Shown piece after piece: positions 8,101 to 16,985 of a stretch of DNA of 64,000 bases. The DNA is from JAKFDI01 sp044508835 (GTDB taxonomy: Bacteria; Pseudomonadota; Gammaproteobacteria; Burkholderiales; Burkholderiaceae_C). The translations under genes were made by a program, and so were the position numbers. Each line of letters starts with the position of its first letter. Within the stretch, counting starts at the first letter, position 1. Under the pieces are notes generated by a model that saw only the letters and a list, made by a program, of their open reading frames with translations, searched no databases and was not told the DNA's origin. The stretch lies in assembly GCA_044508835.1 (NCBI GenBank), contig JBIQHD010000003.1:124001-188000 (forward strand), in the 5' to 3' direction.

Positions 8101-8481
8101 ATGATCCCCGACACCCGCCCCAAGGTGAACGTGCACGTCGCGCAGACCGGCGAGAGCTACGCCTGCGCCACCGACGAGAGCCTGCTGCGCGGCATGCTGC
8201 GGCTGGGCCGCCGGGGCATCCCGGCCGGCTGCGTCAACGGCGGCTGCGGGGTGTGCAAGGTGCGCATCGTCGACGGCACGGTCCGCGCGCTCGGGCCGGT
8301 CAGCCGCGCCCACGTCAGCGCCGACGAGGAAGCCGCCGGCCTGACGCTCGCCTGCCGCGTCGCGCCGGCCGGCGCGGTGACGCTGGAGATCGCCGGCAGG
8401 CTCGCCCAGCCGTTTTCGAGAGGGCCCGCCCCCGCGGCAAGCCCGCCATTTCAAGCAGTGACTCAACCAGGAGACGAATGA
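8101..8481 (+). CDS. dmpQ: Plant-type [2Fe-2S] ferredoxin (DmpQ/XylT-like)
   Basis: 126 residues with cluster ligands C44, C49, C52 and C85 (GCVNGGCGVCK, then LACR). XylT/DmpQ-type ferredoxins lie directly upstream of catechol 2,3-dioxygenase genes and reactivate that enzyme by re-reducing its iron after oxidation, for example during turnover of 4-methylcatechol. The position immediately before dmpB fits this. The C-terminal 25 residues after the ferredoxin core are rich in Pro/Ala and look unstructured. The stop codon overlaps the dmpB start region. Confidence 0.92.
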   Translation: MIPDTRPKVNVHVAQTGESYACATDESLLRGMLRLGRRGIPAGCVNGGCGVCKVRIVDGTVRALGPVSRAHVSADEEAAGLTLACRVAPAGAVTLEIAGRLAQPFSRGPAPAASPPFQAVTQPGDE

Positions 8482-9425
8482 TGGGTGTGATGCGAATCGG
8501 GCATGCCAGCCTGCGGGTGATGGACGTCGACGCGGCGGTCAGGCACTACGAGAACGTGCTGGGGCTGAAGACGACGATGGTCGACAAGGCCGGCAACGTC
8601 TACCTGAAGTGCTGGGACGAGTGGGACAAGTACTCGCTGATCCTGACGCCTTCCGACCGCGCCGGCATGAACCACGTGGCCTACAAGGTCGAGAAGGACG
8701 CCGACCTGGACACGCTGAAGGCACGCATCGAGGCCTGGGGCGTCGAGACCGCGATGCTGCCCGAGGGCACGCTGCCGGCCACCGGCCGCATGCTGCAGTT
8801 CAAGCTGCCCAGCGGCCACGAGATGCGCCTGTACGCGATGAAGGAGTACGTCGGCACCGAGGTCGGCACGCAGAGCCCCGACCCCTGGCCCGACAACATG
8901 AAGGGCGCCGGCGCGCACTGGCTCGACCACCTGCTGCTGATGTGCGAGATGAACCCCGCCGAGGGCGTCAACACGGTGGCCGACAACACCCGCTTCATGA
9001 CCGAGGCGCTCGACTTCTTCCTCACCGAGCAGGTGATGGTCGGCCCGCAGGGCGACATCCAGGCGGCGACCTGGATGGCGCGCACCACCACGCCGCACGA
9101 CATCGCCTTCGTCGGCGGGCCGACCAGCGGGCTGCACCACATCGCCTACTTCCTCGACTCCTGGCACGACGTGCTGAAGGCCGCGGACGTGATGGCGAAG
9201 ACCAAGACGCGCATCGACGTGGCCCCCACGCGCCACGGCATCACGCGCGGCGAGACGATCTACTTCTTCGACCCGAGCGGCAACCGCAACGAGACCTTCG
9301 CGGGCCTCGGCTACCTGGCGCAGCGCGACCGGCCGGTGACGACCTGGAGCGAGGACCGCCTGGGCAGCGGCATCTTCTTCCACACCGGCGACCTGGTGCC
9401 CTCGTTCACCGAGGTCTACACCTGA
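8481..9425 (+). CDS. dmpB: Catechol 2,3-dioxygenase (extradiol, two-domain VOC)
   Basis: 314 residues, close to the 307 of XylE/DmpB. Two VOC modules are present, with the active site in the C-terminal one. Fe(II) ligands are H150 (WLDHLL), H219 or H220 (GLHHIAYF) and E271 (NRNETF). It opens catechol next to the diol to give yellow 2-hydroxymuconic semialdehyde. Two adjacent ATGs exist at 8478 and 8481; the second is seven bases from AGGAG at 8469-8473, the first four, so I prefer 8481. Confidence 0.96.
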   Translation: MGVMRIGHASLRVMDVDAAVRHYENVLGLKTTMVDKAGNVYLKCWDEWDKYSLILTPSDRAGMNHVAYKVEKDADLDTLKARIEAWGVETAMLPEGTLPATGRMLQFKLPSGHEMRLYAMKEYVGTEVGTQSPDPWPDNMKGAGAHWLDHLLLMCEMNPAEGVNTVADNTRFMTEALDFFLTEQVMVGPQGDIQAATWMARTTTPHDIAFVGGPTSGLHHIAYFLDSWHDVLKAADVMAKTKTRIDVAPTRHGITRGETIYFFDPSGNRNETFAGLGYLAQRDRPVTTWSEDRLGSGIFFHTGDLVPSFTEVYT

Positions 9426-9459
9426 GCCCGGCCCGCACCGAACCCGCGACGCAGCGCCC

Positions 9460-10314
9460 ATGACGAATCCCGAGATCGGCCGGCCGGTGACGGCGGCCGG
9501 CATCCGCACCAACCTGCACGACGCCGGCACGGGCTCGCCGGTGCTGATGATCCACGGCTCGGGCCCCGGCGTCTCCGCCTGGGCCAACTGGCGGCTGAAC
9601 CTGCCGGCGCTGGCGCGGCGCGCGCGCGTGATCGCCCCGGACATGGCCGGCTTCGGCTTCAGCGAGCGCCCGGCCGGCCGGCGCCTGGCGATGGACACCT
9701 GGGTCGCGCAGGCGGTCGGCGTGCTCGACGCGCTGGACCTGGAGCGCGCCGACGTCGTCGGCAACTCCTTCGGCGGGGCGCTCGCGCTGGCGCTGGCGAT
9801 CCGCCATCCGCGGCGCGTGCGCCGGCTCGTGCTCATGGGCTCGGTGGGCGTGCCCTTCGCCCTCACGCCGGGGCTGGACGCGGTGTGGGGCTACGAGCCC
9901 TCGCCGGCGGCCATGCGCCGCCTGCTCGACCTCTTCGCCCACGACCCTTCGCTCGCCACCGACGAGCTGGCCCGGCTGCGCCACGAAGCCAGCATCCGCC
10001 CGGGCGTGCAGGAGGCCTTCGCGGCGATGTTCCCCGCGCCGCGCCAGCGATGGATCGACGCGCTGTGCAGCGCCGAGGCCGACATCCGCGCGCTGCCGCA
10101 CGAGACGCTGGTGCTGCACGGCCGCGAGGACCGCGTGATCCCGCTCGCCAACGCGCTGACGCTCGGCGCCTGGATCCCGAACAGCCAGCTCCATGTGTTC
10201 GGCCATTGCGGCCACTGGACGCAGATCGAGCACGCTGCGCGCTTCAACCGGCTCGTCGGCGACTTCCTCGCCGAGGCGGACGCCGCCGCGCCCGCTCCCT
10301 CCCTTACCGAATGA
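9460..10314 (+). CDS. dmpD: 2-hydroxymuconic semialdehyde hydrolase (DmpD/TodF family)
   Basis: 284-residue alpha/beta hydrolase. The catalytic triad is visible as S103 (GNSFGG), D224 (REDRVIP) and H252 (GHCGHW), with the oxyanion-hole HGSGPG near residue 32. It splits the ring-cleavage product to 2-hydroxypenta-2,4-dienoate and formate (or acetate from 3-methylcatechol). Here it lies directly after dmpB and before the dehydrogenase, the reverse of the C-D order in the Pseudomonas dmp operon. Confidence 0.94.
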   Translation: MTNPEIGRPVTAAGIRTNLHDAGTGSPVLMIHGSGPGVSAWANWRLNLPALARRARVIAPDMAGFGFSERPAGRRLAMDTWVAQAVGVLDALDLERADVVGNSFGGALALALAIRHPRRVRRLVLMGSVGVPFALTPGLDAVWGYEPSPAAMRRLLDLFAHDPSLATDELARLRHEASIRPGVQEAFAAMFPAPRQRWIDALCSAEADIRALPHETLVLHGREDRVIPLANALTLGAWIPNSQLHVFGHCGHWTQIEHAARFNRLVGDFLAEADAAAPAPSLTE

Positions 10315-11771
10315 CCATGAAACAGTTCCTCAACTTCATCGGTGGCGAGTTCACCGCCACCGGCAGGACCTTCGAGAACCGCGCGCCGGCCGACAACCGG
10401 CTGATCGGCCTGGTGCACGAGGCGGGCCCGGCCGAGGTCGACGCGGCGGTGCGGGCCGCGCGCGCCGCGCTCGCGGGCGAGTGGGGGCGCATGGGCCTGG
10501 CCCGGCGCGTCGAGCTGCTGTACGCGGTGGCCGACGGGATCGACCGCCGCTTCGACGACTTCCTCGCCGCGGAGATGGCCGACACCGGCAAGCCGCGGTC
10601 GCTCGCCTCGCACGTGGACATCCCGCGCGGCGCGGCCAACTTCAAGGTCTTCGCCGACGTCGTCAAGAACGTGCCGGCCGAGAGCTTCGAGATGGCCACG
10701 CCCGACGGCGGCACGGCGCTCAGCTACGCGCTGCGCAAGCCGGTCGGCGTGGTCGCGGTGGTCTGCCCCTGGAACCTGCCGCTGCTGCTGATGACCTGGA
10801 AGGTCGGGCCGGCGCTGGCCTGCGGCAACACGGTGGTCGTCAAGCCCTCGGAGGAGACGCCGGCCACCGCCACGCTGCTGGGCGAGGTGATGAAGGAAGC
10901 CGGCGTGCCCGACGGCGTCTACAACGTGGTGCACGGCTTCGGGCCGGACTCGGCCGGGGCCCTCCTCACCGGCCACCCGGGCGTCGACGCGATCACCTTC
11001 ACCGGCGAGACGCGCACCGGCGAGGCCATCATGGCCGCGGCGGCCCGGGGCGTGCGCCCCGTCAGCTTCGAGCTCGGCGGCAAGAACGCCGGCATCGTCT
11101 TCGCCGACGCCGACTTCGACAAGGCCGTCGACGGCATCACCCGCAGCGCGTTCGAGAACTGCGGCCAGGTCTGCCTGGGCACCGAGCGCGTCTACGTCCA
11201 GCGGCCGGTCTTCGAGCGGTTCGTGGCGGCGCTGAAGGCCCGGGCCGAGGCGCTGAAGATCGGCCCGCCCGAGGCGCCGGGCGTGAGCCTGGGCCCGCTG
11301 ATCTCGCACGCGCACCGCCAGAAGGTGCTCGGCTACTACGAGCAGGCCCGCGCCGAGGGCGCGACGGTGGTCACCGGCGGCGGCGTGCCGGCGATGGCCG
11401 GGGCGCTGGCCGAGGGCCACTGGGTGCAGCCGACGATCTGGACCGGCCTGCCCGAGACCGCGCGCGTCGTGCGCGAGGAGATCTTCGGCCCGTGCTGCCA
11501 CGTGGCGCCCTTCGACACCGTCGACGAGGCGATCGCGCGGGCCAACGACACCGACTACGGCCTGGCCACCACGGTGTGGACGCAGGACCTGGCGACCGCG
11601 CACCGCGTGGCGCGCGAGGTCGAGGTGGGCCTGTGCTGGATCAACAGCTGGTTCCTGCGCGACCTGCGCACCGCCTTCGGCGGCAGCAAGGCCTCGGGCA
11701 TCGGCCGCGAGGGCGGCGTGCATTCGCTCGAGTTCTACACGGAACTGCGCAACGTGATGGTGAAGCTGTGA
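10311..11771 (+). CDS. dmpC: 2-hydroxymuconic semialdehyde dehydrogenase (DmpC/XylG)
   Basis: 486 residues counting from the ATG at 10311 that overlaps the dmpD stop (ATGA). A second in-frame ATG at 10317 gives 484, and family members have about 486. It is an ALDH-superfamily enzyme with the catalytic Cys in ENCGQVC, the general-base Glu in FELGGKNAG, and the PWNLPLL segment near residue 155. It oxidises 2-hydroxymuconic semialdehyde with NAD+ to 4-oxalocrotonate (enol form), opening the dehydrogenative branch completed by DmpI and DmpH. Confidence 0.95.
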   Translation: MTMKQFLNFIGGEFTATGRTFENRAPADNRLIGLVHEAGPAEVDAAVRAARAALAGEWGRMGLARRVELLYAVADGIDRRFDDFLAAEMADTGKPRSLASHVDIPRGAANFKVFADVVKNVPAESFEMATPDGGTALSYALRKPVGVVAVVCPWNLPLLLMTWKVGPALACGNTVVVKPSEETPATATLLGEVMKEAGVPDGVYNVVHGFGPDSAGALLTGHPGVDAITFTGETRTGEAIMAAAARGVRPVSFELGGKNAGIVFADADFDKAVDGITRSAFENCGQVCLGTERVYVQRPVFERFVAALKARAEALKIGPPEAPGVSLGPLISHAHRQKVLGYYEQARAEGATVVTGGGVPAMAGALAEGHWVQPTIWTGLPETARVVREEIFGPCCHVAPFDTVDEAIARANDTDYGLATTVWTQDLATAHRVAREVEVGLCWINSWFLRDLRTAFGGSKASGIGREGGVHSLEFYTELRNVMVKL

Positions 11772-11785
11772 GCAAGGACGAAGCG

Positions 11786-12568
11786 ATGACCCCCGAGACG
11801 ATCCAGCGCTACGGCGACGAGCTGCACCGGGCGCTGGTCGAGCGCCGCCCGGTCGCGCCGCTGACCGAGCGCGAGCCCGGCCTCACCCTCGACGACGCCT
11901 ACCGCATCCAGCTGCGCATGGTCCAGCACCGGCTCGACGCCGGCGAGACGGTGGTCGGCCGCAAGATCGGCGTGACCAGCCAGGTCGTGATGGACATGCT
12001 GAACGTCGACCAGCCCGACTTCGGCCAGCTGCTGTCGGGCATGGTGGTGCACGAGGGCGAGGCGATCCGCGCCGATTCGATGATCGCGCCCAGGGCCGAG
12101 GCCGAGGTCGCCTTCGTGCTGAAGAGCGCCCTGCGGGGACCGGGCGTGACCGCCGCCGACGTGCTGCGCGCCACGGCCTTCGTGATGCCGTGCTTCGAGA
12201 TCGTCGACTCGCGCATCCGGGACTGGAAGATCAGGATCCAGGACACCGTCGCCGACAACGCCTCCTGCGGCGTGCTGGTGCTCGGCGGCACCCGCCGCGA
12301 CCCGCGCGAGGTCGACCTGGCGCTGGCGGGCATGGTGCTCGAGAAGAACGGCGAGATCGTCAGCACCTCGACGGGCGCCGCGGTGCAGGGCTCGCCGGTC
12401 AACGCCGTGGCGTGGCTGGCCAACACCCTGGGGCGGCTGGGCATCGCGCTGGAGGCCGGCGAGGTGATCCTGTCCGGCTCGCAGTCGCCGCTGGTGCCCG
12501 TCGTGGCCGGCGACAGCCTGCACTGCAGCGTCGGCGGGCTCGGCAGCGCCGGCGTGCGCTTCATCTGA
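11786..12568 (+). CDS. dmpE: 2-oxopent-4-enoate (2-hydroxypenta-2,4-dienoate) hydratase
   Basis: 260 residues from the ATG at 11786, which follows AAGGA at 11775-11779. A GTG at 11768 overlapping the dmpC stop would add six residues. It belongs to the fumarylacetoacetase-like hydratase/decarboxylase family, with the metal-binding acidic cluster in APRAEAEVAF and the CFEIVDSRI segment. It adds water to 2-hydroxypentadienoate to give 4-hydroxy-2-oxovalerate. It is paralogous to the next gene, dmpH, with which it normally forms a complex. Confidence 0.94.
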   Translation: MTPETIQRYGDELHRALVERRPVAPLTEREPGLTLDDAYRIQLRMVQHRLDAGETVVGRKIGVTSQVVMDMLNVDQPDFGQLLSGMVVHEGEAIRADSMIAPRAEAEVAFVLKSALRGPGVTAADVLRATAFVMPCFEIVDSRIRDWKIRIQDTVADNASCGVLVLGGTRRDPREVDLALAGMVLEKNGEIVSTSTGAAVQGSPVNAVAWLANTLGRLGIALEAGEVILSGSQSPLVPVVAGDSLHCSVGGLGSAGVRFI

Positions 12569-12583
12569 ACCGAAGGCCCCCCG

Positions 12584-13372
12584 ATGACACTGGAACCGCA
12601 CACCCTCGCCGGCCTCGCCGCGCACCTCGAATCGGCCGAGCTGGACGCGCGCGCCGTCGCCAAGATCACCGACGAGCACCCGGCCATGGACTGGGAGGAC
12701 GCCTACGCCATCCAGGACGAGATCCGGCGCCGCAAGGAGGCGCGCGGCCACCGCACCGCCGGGCTGAAGGCCGGGCTGACCTCGTTCGCGAAGATGAAGC
12801 AGATGGGCGTGGACACGCCGGTGTTCGGCTTCGTCAGCGACTACATGGCGCGCCCCGACGGCGGCGAGATCCGCGCCGCCGAGCTGATCCACCCGAAGGT
12901 CGAGGCCGAGATCTGCGTCGTCACCAAGGCGCCGCTGCGCGGCCCGGGCTGCCACGCCGGCGCGGTGCTGGCGGCGGTCGACTTCGTCGTGCCGGCGGTC
13001 GAGGTGATCGACAGCCGCTACCGCGACTTCAGGTTCGACCTGAAGAGCGTGGTCGCCGACAACACCTCGGCGGCGCGCTTCGTCGTCGGCTCGCGCATGC
13101 GGGCGGTCGACGCGCTCGACCTGCGCACGCTCGGCGTGGTGCTGGAGAAGAACGGCCGCATCGTCGCGATGGCCGCCGGCGCCGCGGTGCTCGGCCATCC
13201 GCTGACCGCGGTGGCGATGCTGGCCAACCACCTGGGCGCGCGTGGGCAGGAGATCCCGGCCGGCACCTTCGTGATGACCGGCGGCGTGACCGAGGCCATC
13301 GCCGTGGCCGCCGGCGACCAGGTCTCGGCGCGCTTCCAGGACCTCGGCACGGTCTCCATGCGATTCGTCTGA
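12584..13372 (+). CDS. dmpH: 4-oxalocrotonate decarboxylase
   Basis: 262 residues, the same fold as dmpE but closer to DmpH/XylI: GLKAGLTSFAKMKQMGV near residue 60, the acidic metal site in HPKVEAEIC and the AVEVIDSRYRDF segment. It decarboxylates 2-oxohex-3-enedioate made by the DmpC/DmpI branch to 2-hydroxypentadienoate, which DmpE hydrates. It lies next to dmpE here. In the Pseudomonas dmp operon dmpF and dmpG separate the two, so the order E-H-F-G is a rearrangement that puts the two complex partners together. Confidence 0.94.
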   Translation: MTLEPHTLAGLAAHLESAELDARAVAKITDEHPAMDWEDAYAIQDEIRRRKEARGHRTAGLKAGLTSFAKMKQMGVDTPVFGFVSDYMARPDGGEIRAAELIHPKVEAEICVVTKAPLRGPGCHAGAVLAAVDFVVPAVEVIDSRYRDFRFDLKSVVADNTSAARFVVGSRMRAVDALDLRTLGVVLEKNGRIVAMAAGAAVLGHPLTAVAMLANHLGARGQEIPAGTFVMTGGVTEAIAVAAGDQVSARFQDLGTVSMRFV

Positions 13373-13386
13373 ACAGGAACCTTCCC

Positions 13387-14310
13387 ATGAACGACAAGAA
13401 CGGCAAGATCAAGTGCGCCGTGATCGGGCCCGGCAACATCGGCACCGACCTGCTGGCCAAGCTGCGGCGCAGTGCGGTGCTCGAACCGGTGTGGATGGTG
13501 GGCATCGACCCCGCCTCCGACGGCCTCGCGCGCGCCCGCGAGATGGGCATCAAGACCACCGCCGAGGGCGTCGACGGGCTGCTGCCGCACGTCGCGGCGG
13601 ACGGCGTGCAGATCGCCTTCGACGCCACCAGCGCCTACGTGCATGCCGAGAACTCGCGCCGGCTGGGCGAACTCGGCGTGATGATGATCGACCTGACGCC
13701 GGCGGCGATCGGCCCCTACTGCGTGCCGCCGGTGAACCTGGCGGCGCACCTGGGGCGGCGCGAGATGAACGTCAACATGGTCACCTGCGGCGGCCAGGCG
13801 ACCATCCCGATGGTCCACGCGGTCAGCCGCGTGCAGGCGGTGGAGTACGGCGAGATCGTCGCCACCGTGTCCAGCCGCTCGGTGGGCCCGGGCACGCGCC
13901 GCAACATCGACGAGTTCACCCGCACCACCGCCGGCGCGGTGCAGAAGGTCGGCGGCGCCAGGCGCGGCAAGGCCATCATCATCATCAACCCGGCCGAGCC
14001 GCCGCTGATCATGCGCGACACCATCCACTGCCTGACGGCCGAGCCGCCGCGGGCGGCGGCGATCGAGGAATCGGTGCACGCGATGATCCTCGAGGTGCGC
14101 AAGTACGTGCCGGGCTACCGGCTCGTCAACGGCCCGGTGATCGACGGCCATCGCGTCTCCCTCTTCATGGAGGTCGAGGGCCTGGGCGACTACCTGCCCC
14201 GCTACGCCGGCAACCTGGACATCATGACCGCCGCCGCCGCCCGCACCGCGGAGATGTTCGCCGAGGAGATCCTCGCCGGCACGCTGGTGCTCGAACCCGC
14301 CCTGGCCTGA
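13387..14310 (+). CDS. dmpF: Acetaldehyde dehydrogenase, CoA-acylating
   Basis: 307 residues. The N-terminal Rossmann motif GPGNIG (14-19) binds NAD+; the catalytic cysteine is C134 in MVTCGGQA (C132 in Pseudomonas DmpF). It converts acetaldehyde, NAD+ and CoA to acetyl-CoA and works in a tight channelling complex with the aldolase DmpG, encoded 11 bp downstream. AGGAA about 8 bp before the ATG serves as ribosome-binding site. Confidence 0.96.
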   Translation: MNDKNGKIKCAVIGPGNIGTDLLAKLRRSAVLEPVWMVGIDPASDGLARAREMGIKTTAEGVDGLLPHVAADGVQIAFDATSAYVHAENSRRLGELGVMMIDLTPAAIGPYCVPPVNLAAHLGRREMNVNMVTCGGQATIPMVHAVSRVQAVEYGEIVATVSSRSVGPGTRRNIDEFTRTTAGAVQKVGGARRGKAIIIINPAEPPLIMRDTIHCLTAEPPRAAAIEESVHAMILEVRKYVPGYRLVNGPVIDGHRVSLFMEVEGLGDYLPRYAGNLDIMTAAAARTAEMFAEEILAGTLVLEPALA

Positions 14311-14321
14311 GGAGAACCGCC

Positions 14322-15371
14322 ATGAAGAGCCCGCTCGAAGGCCGCAAGGTCACGCTTCACGACATGACCCTGCGCGACGGCATGCACCCGAAGCGCCACC
14401 AGATGACGCTCGACCAGATGCAGGCCGTGGCCCGCGGCCTGGACGCCGCCGGCGTGCCGCTGATCGAGGTCACGCACGGCGACGGCCTCGGCGGCGCCAG
14501 CGTCAACTACGGCTTCCCGGCGCACAGCGACGAGCAGTACCTGTCGGCCGTGGTGCCGCTGCTGCGGCAGGCCCGGGTGTCGGCGCTGCTGCTGCCGGGC
14601 ATCGGCACCGTCGACCACCTGAGGATGGCGCACGGCCTGGGCGTGCGCACCATCCGCGTGGCGACGCACTGCACCGAGGCCGACGTGTCCGAGCAGCACA
14701 TCGCCGCCGCGCGCGAGCTGGGCATGGACACGGTCGGCTTCCTGATGATGGCGCACATGAACAGCCCCGAGGGCCTGGCCGGGCAGGCCCGGCTGATGGA
14801 GAGCTACGGCGCGAACTGCGTCTACGTCACCGACTCGGCCGGCCACATGCTGCCCGCCGACGTGACGGCGCGGCTCGCCGCGGTGCGCGACGCGCTGCAG
14901 CCGCAGACCGAGCTCGGGTTCCACGGCCACCACAACCTGGCCATGGGCGTGGCCAACAGCATCGCCGCGATCGAGGCCGGCGCGGCGCGGATCGACGCCG
15001 CCGCCGCGGGCCTGGGCGCCGGCGCCGGCAACACGCCGATGGAGGTGCTGGTGGCGGTGTGCGACCGCATGGGCATCGACACCGGCGTCGACGTCTGGAA
15101 GATCCAGGACGTGGCCGAGGACGTCGTCGTGCCGCTGATGGACTTCCCGATCCGCATCGACCGCGACGCGCTGACCCTGGGCTACGCCGGCGTCTACGGC
15201 AGCTTCCTGCTGTTCGCCAAGCGCGCCGGGCAGAAGTACGGCGTGCCGGCGCGCGACCTGCTCGTCGAGCTGGGGCGGCGCGGGATGGTCGGCGGCCAGG
15301 AGGACATGATCGAGGACACGGCGCTCACCATGGCCCGCGCCCGCGGCCTGCTGCCCGCCCGGGCCGCCTGA
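14322..15371 (+). CDS. dmpG: 4-hydroxy-2-oxovalerate aldolase
   Basis: 349 residues. The HMG-CoA-lyase-like TIM barrel has the metal-binding motif TLRDGMH near residue 20 and the HGHHN metal ligands near residue 200. The C-terminal communication domain is present at full length. It cleaves 4-hydroxy-2-oxovalerate to pyruvate and acetaldehyde; the latter is channelled to DmpF. A GAGGAGA site lies immediately upstream of the ATG. Confidence 0.96.
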   Translation: MKSPLEGRKVTLHDMTLRDGMHPKRHQMTLDQMQAVARGLDAAGVPLIEVTHGDGLGGASVNYGFPAHSDEQYLSAVVPLLRQARVSALLLPGIGTVDHLRMAHGLGVRTIRVATHCTEADVSEQHIAAARELGMDTVGFLMMAHMNSPEGLAGQARLMESYGANCVYVTDSAGHMLPADVTARLAAVRDALQPQTELGFHGHHNLAMGVANSIAAIEAGAARIDAAAAGLGAGAGNTPMEVLVAVCDRMGIDTGVDVWKIQDVAEDVVVPLMDFPIRIDRDALTLGYAGVYGSFLLFAKRAGQKYGVPARDLLVELGRRGMVGGQEDMIEDTALTMARARGLLPARAA

Positions 15372-15381
15372 GGAGCCCGCC

Positions 15382-15573
15382 ATGCCGTTCGCGCAGATCT
15401 ACATGATCGAGGGCCGCACCGACGAGCAGAAGCGGGCGGTGATCGAGAAGGTCACCCAGGCGCTGGTCGAGGCCGTCGGCGCCCCGAAGGAGAACGTGCG
15501 CGTCTGGATCCACGACGTGCCGAAGCAGAACTGGGGCATCGCCGGGGTGAGCGCGAAGGACCTCGGGCGCTGA
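15382..15573 (+). CDS. dmpI: 4-oxalocrotonate tautomerase
   Basis: 63-residue protein with Pro as the second residue, which after Met removal becomes the catalytic N-terminal proline of 4-OT enzymes. The conserved pair Arg/Arg (GRTDEQK and VRVWI) is present. It converts the enol form of 4-oxalocrotonate to the keto form for DmpH. It is the last gene of the phenol operon, 26 bp from the convergent CoA-transferase gene; I see no terminator hairpin in that gap. Confidence 0.95.
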   Translation: MPFAQIYMIEGRTDEQKRAVIEKVTQALVEAVGAPKENVRVWIHDVPKQNWGIAGVSAKDLGR

Positions 15574-15599
15574 GCGCCCGCCCACGCCGCGCCACGCCG

Positions 15600-16241
15600 C
15601 TAGGCGAAGGGCACCCCGGTGAGGCGCTGCAGCTCGTCGCGGCCCAGGCCGGGAACGATGTCGACGGGCACCAGGCCGGCGGGCGTCACGTCGATCACCG
15701 CCAGGTCGGTGTAGATGCGGCTCACGCAGCCCACGCCCGTGAGCGGGTAGCTGCAGCGTTCGACGATCTTGCTTTCGCCGTGCTTGGTGAGGTGCTCCAT
15801 CATCACGAAGGTGCGCTTGGCGCCGACCGCGAGGTCCATGGCGCCGCCCACGGCCGGAATCGCGTCCGGCGCGCCGGTGTGCCAGTTCGCGAGGTCGCCG
15901 CCGGCCGAGACCTGGAAGGCGCCGAGCACGCAGATGTCCAGGTGCCCGCCGCGCATCATCGCGAAGCTGTCGGCATGGTGGAAGTACGCGCCGCCGGCCA
16001 GCAGCGTGACGGGCTGCTTGCCGGCGTTGATGAGGTCGAGGTCCTCCTCGCCCGCGGCCGGCGCCGGCCCCATGCCGAGGATGCCGTTCTCGCTGTGCAG
16101 GAAGACCTCGCGGTCCTTCGGCAGGTGGTTGGCCACCAGCGTGGGCAGGCCGATGCCGAGGTTGACGTAGGCGCCCTCGGGAATGTCGCGCGCCACGCGG
16201 GCGGCGATCTGGTCGCGGGTGAGTCGGCTGTAGTTGCTCAT
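15600..16241 (-). CDS. 3-oxoacid CoA-transferase, subunit B
   Basis: 213-residue beta subunit with the catalytic glutamate in HSENGILGMGP near residue 50. The family includes PcaJ (3-oxoadipate) and ScoB (acetoacetate); the sequence alone does not settle the acceptor. It is the last gene of the leftward cluster and follows subunit A by 11 bp. In an aromatic-catabolism context a role in activating a dicarboxylic ring-fission product is plausible, but acetoacetate is equally possible. Confidence 0.9.
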   Translation of the reverse strand: MSNYSRLTRDQIAARVARDIPEGAYVNLGIGLPTLVANHLPKDREVFLHSENGILGMGPAPAAGEEDLDLINAGKQPVTLLAGGAYFHHADSFAMMRGGHLDICVLGAFQVSAGGDLANWHTGAPDAIPAVGGAMDLAVGAKRTFVMMEHLTKHGESKIVERCSYPLTGVGCVSRIYTDLAVIDVTPAGLVPVDIVPGLGRDELQRLTGVPFA

Positions 16242-16252
16242 GGCGGCTCGCT

Positions 16253-16945
16253 TCAGGCAGCGGTCTGGAAGCCGGCGGCGCTGCGCGGCACGCGCACCAC
16301 GCGCTGCACGAAGATGCCCGGCGTGACGATGTGCTCCGGGTCCAGCGCGCCCAGCGGGACGATCTCGTGCACCGAGGCGATGGCGACCTTCGCCGCCATG
16401 GCCATCACCGGCCCGAAGTTGCGCGCGGCCTTGCGGTAGACGAGGTTGCCCCAGCGGTCGCCGCGCTCGGCCTTGATGAGGGCGAAGTCGGCGTGCAGGG
16501 GCGTCTCGAACACCTGCATGCGGCCGTCCAGCTCGCGCACCTCCTTGCCCTTGGCGAGCTCGGTGCCGTAGCCGGTGGGCGTGAAGAAGCCGCCGATGCC
16601 CGCGCCCGCGGCGCGGATGCGCTCGGCCAGGTTGCCCTGCGGCACGAGTTCGAGCTCGATCTTGCCGGCACGGTACAGCGCGTCGAACACCTGCGAGTCC
16701 GCCTGGCGCGGGAAGGAGCAGATGATCTTGCGCACCCGGCCCGCCTTCAGCAGCGCGGCCAGGCCCGTCTCGCCGTTGCCGGCGTTGTTGTTGACGATGG
16801 TGAGATCGCGCGCGCCTTGCTCGATGAGCGCGTCGATCAGCTCCGCCGGCTGCCCGGCGCCGCCGAAGCCGCCGATCATCACCGTGGCGCCGTCGGGCAC
16901 GCCGGCCAGGGCCTCGGCGGTGGACGAAAAGGTCTTGTCGATCAC
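16253..16945 (-). CDS. 3-oxoacid CoA-transferase, subunit A
   Basis: 230-residue alpha subunit with the CoA-binding glycine motif GGFGGAGQP near residue 25 and the family block GGFFTPTGYGTELAKGK near 118. It pairs with the B subunit downstream to move CoA from succinyl-CoA to a 3-oxoacid. It starts 40 bp after the sulfatase stop in the same direction, so it is probably part of the long operon starting at 26020. Confidence 0.9.
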   Translation of the reverse strand: MIDKTFSSTAEALAGVPDGATVMIGGFGGAGQPAELIDALIEQGARDLTIVNNNAGNGETGLAALLKAGRVRKIICSFPRQADSQVFDALYRAGKIELELVPQGNLAERIRAAGAGIGGFFTPTGYGTELAKGKEVRELDGRMQVFETPLHADFALIKAERGDRWGNLVYRKAARNFGPVMAMAAKVAIASVHEIVPLGALDPEHIVTPGIFVQRVVRVPRSAAGFQTAA

Positions 16946-16985
16946 GTGGGTCGCTCGGGAAAGAGGAATCGTCGGGACCCGCAGG

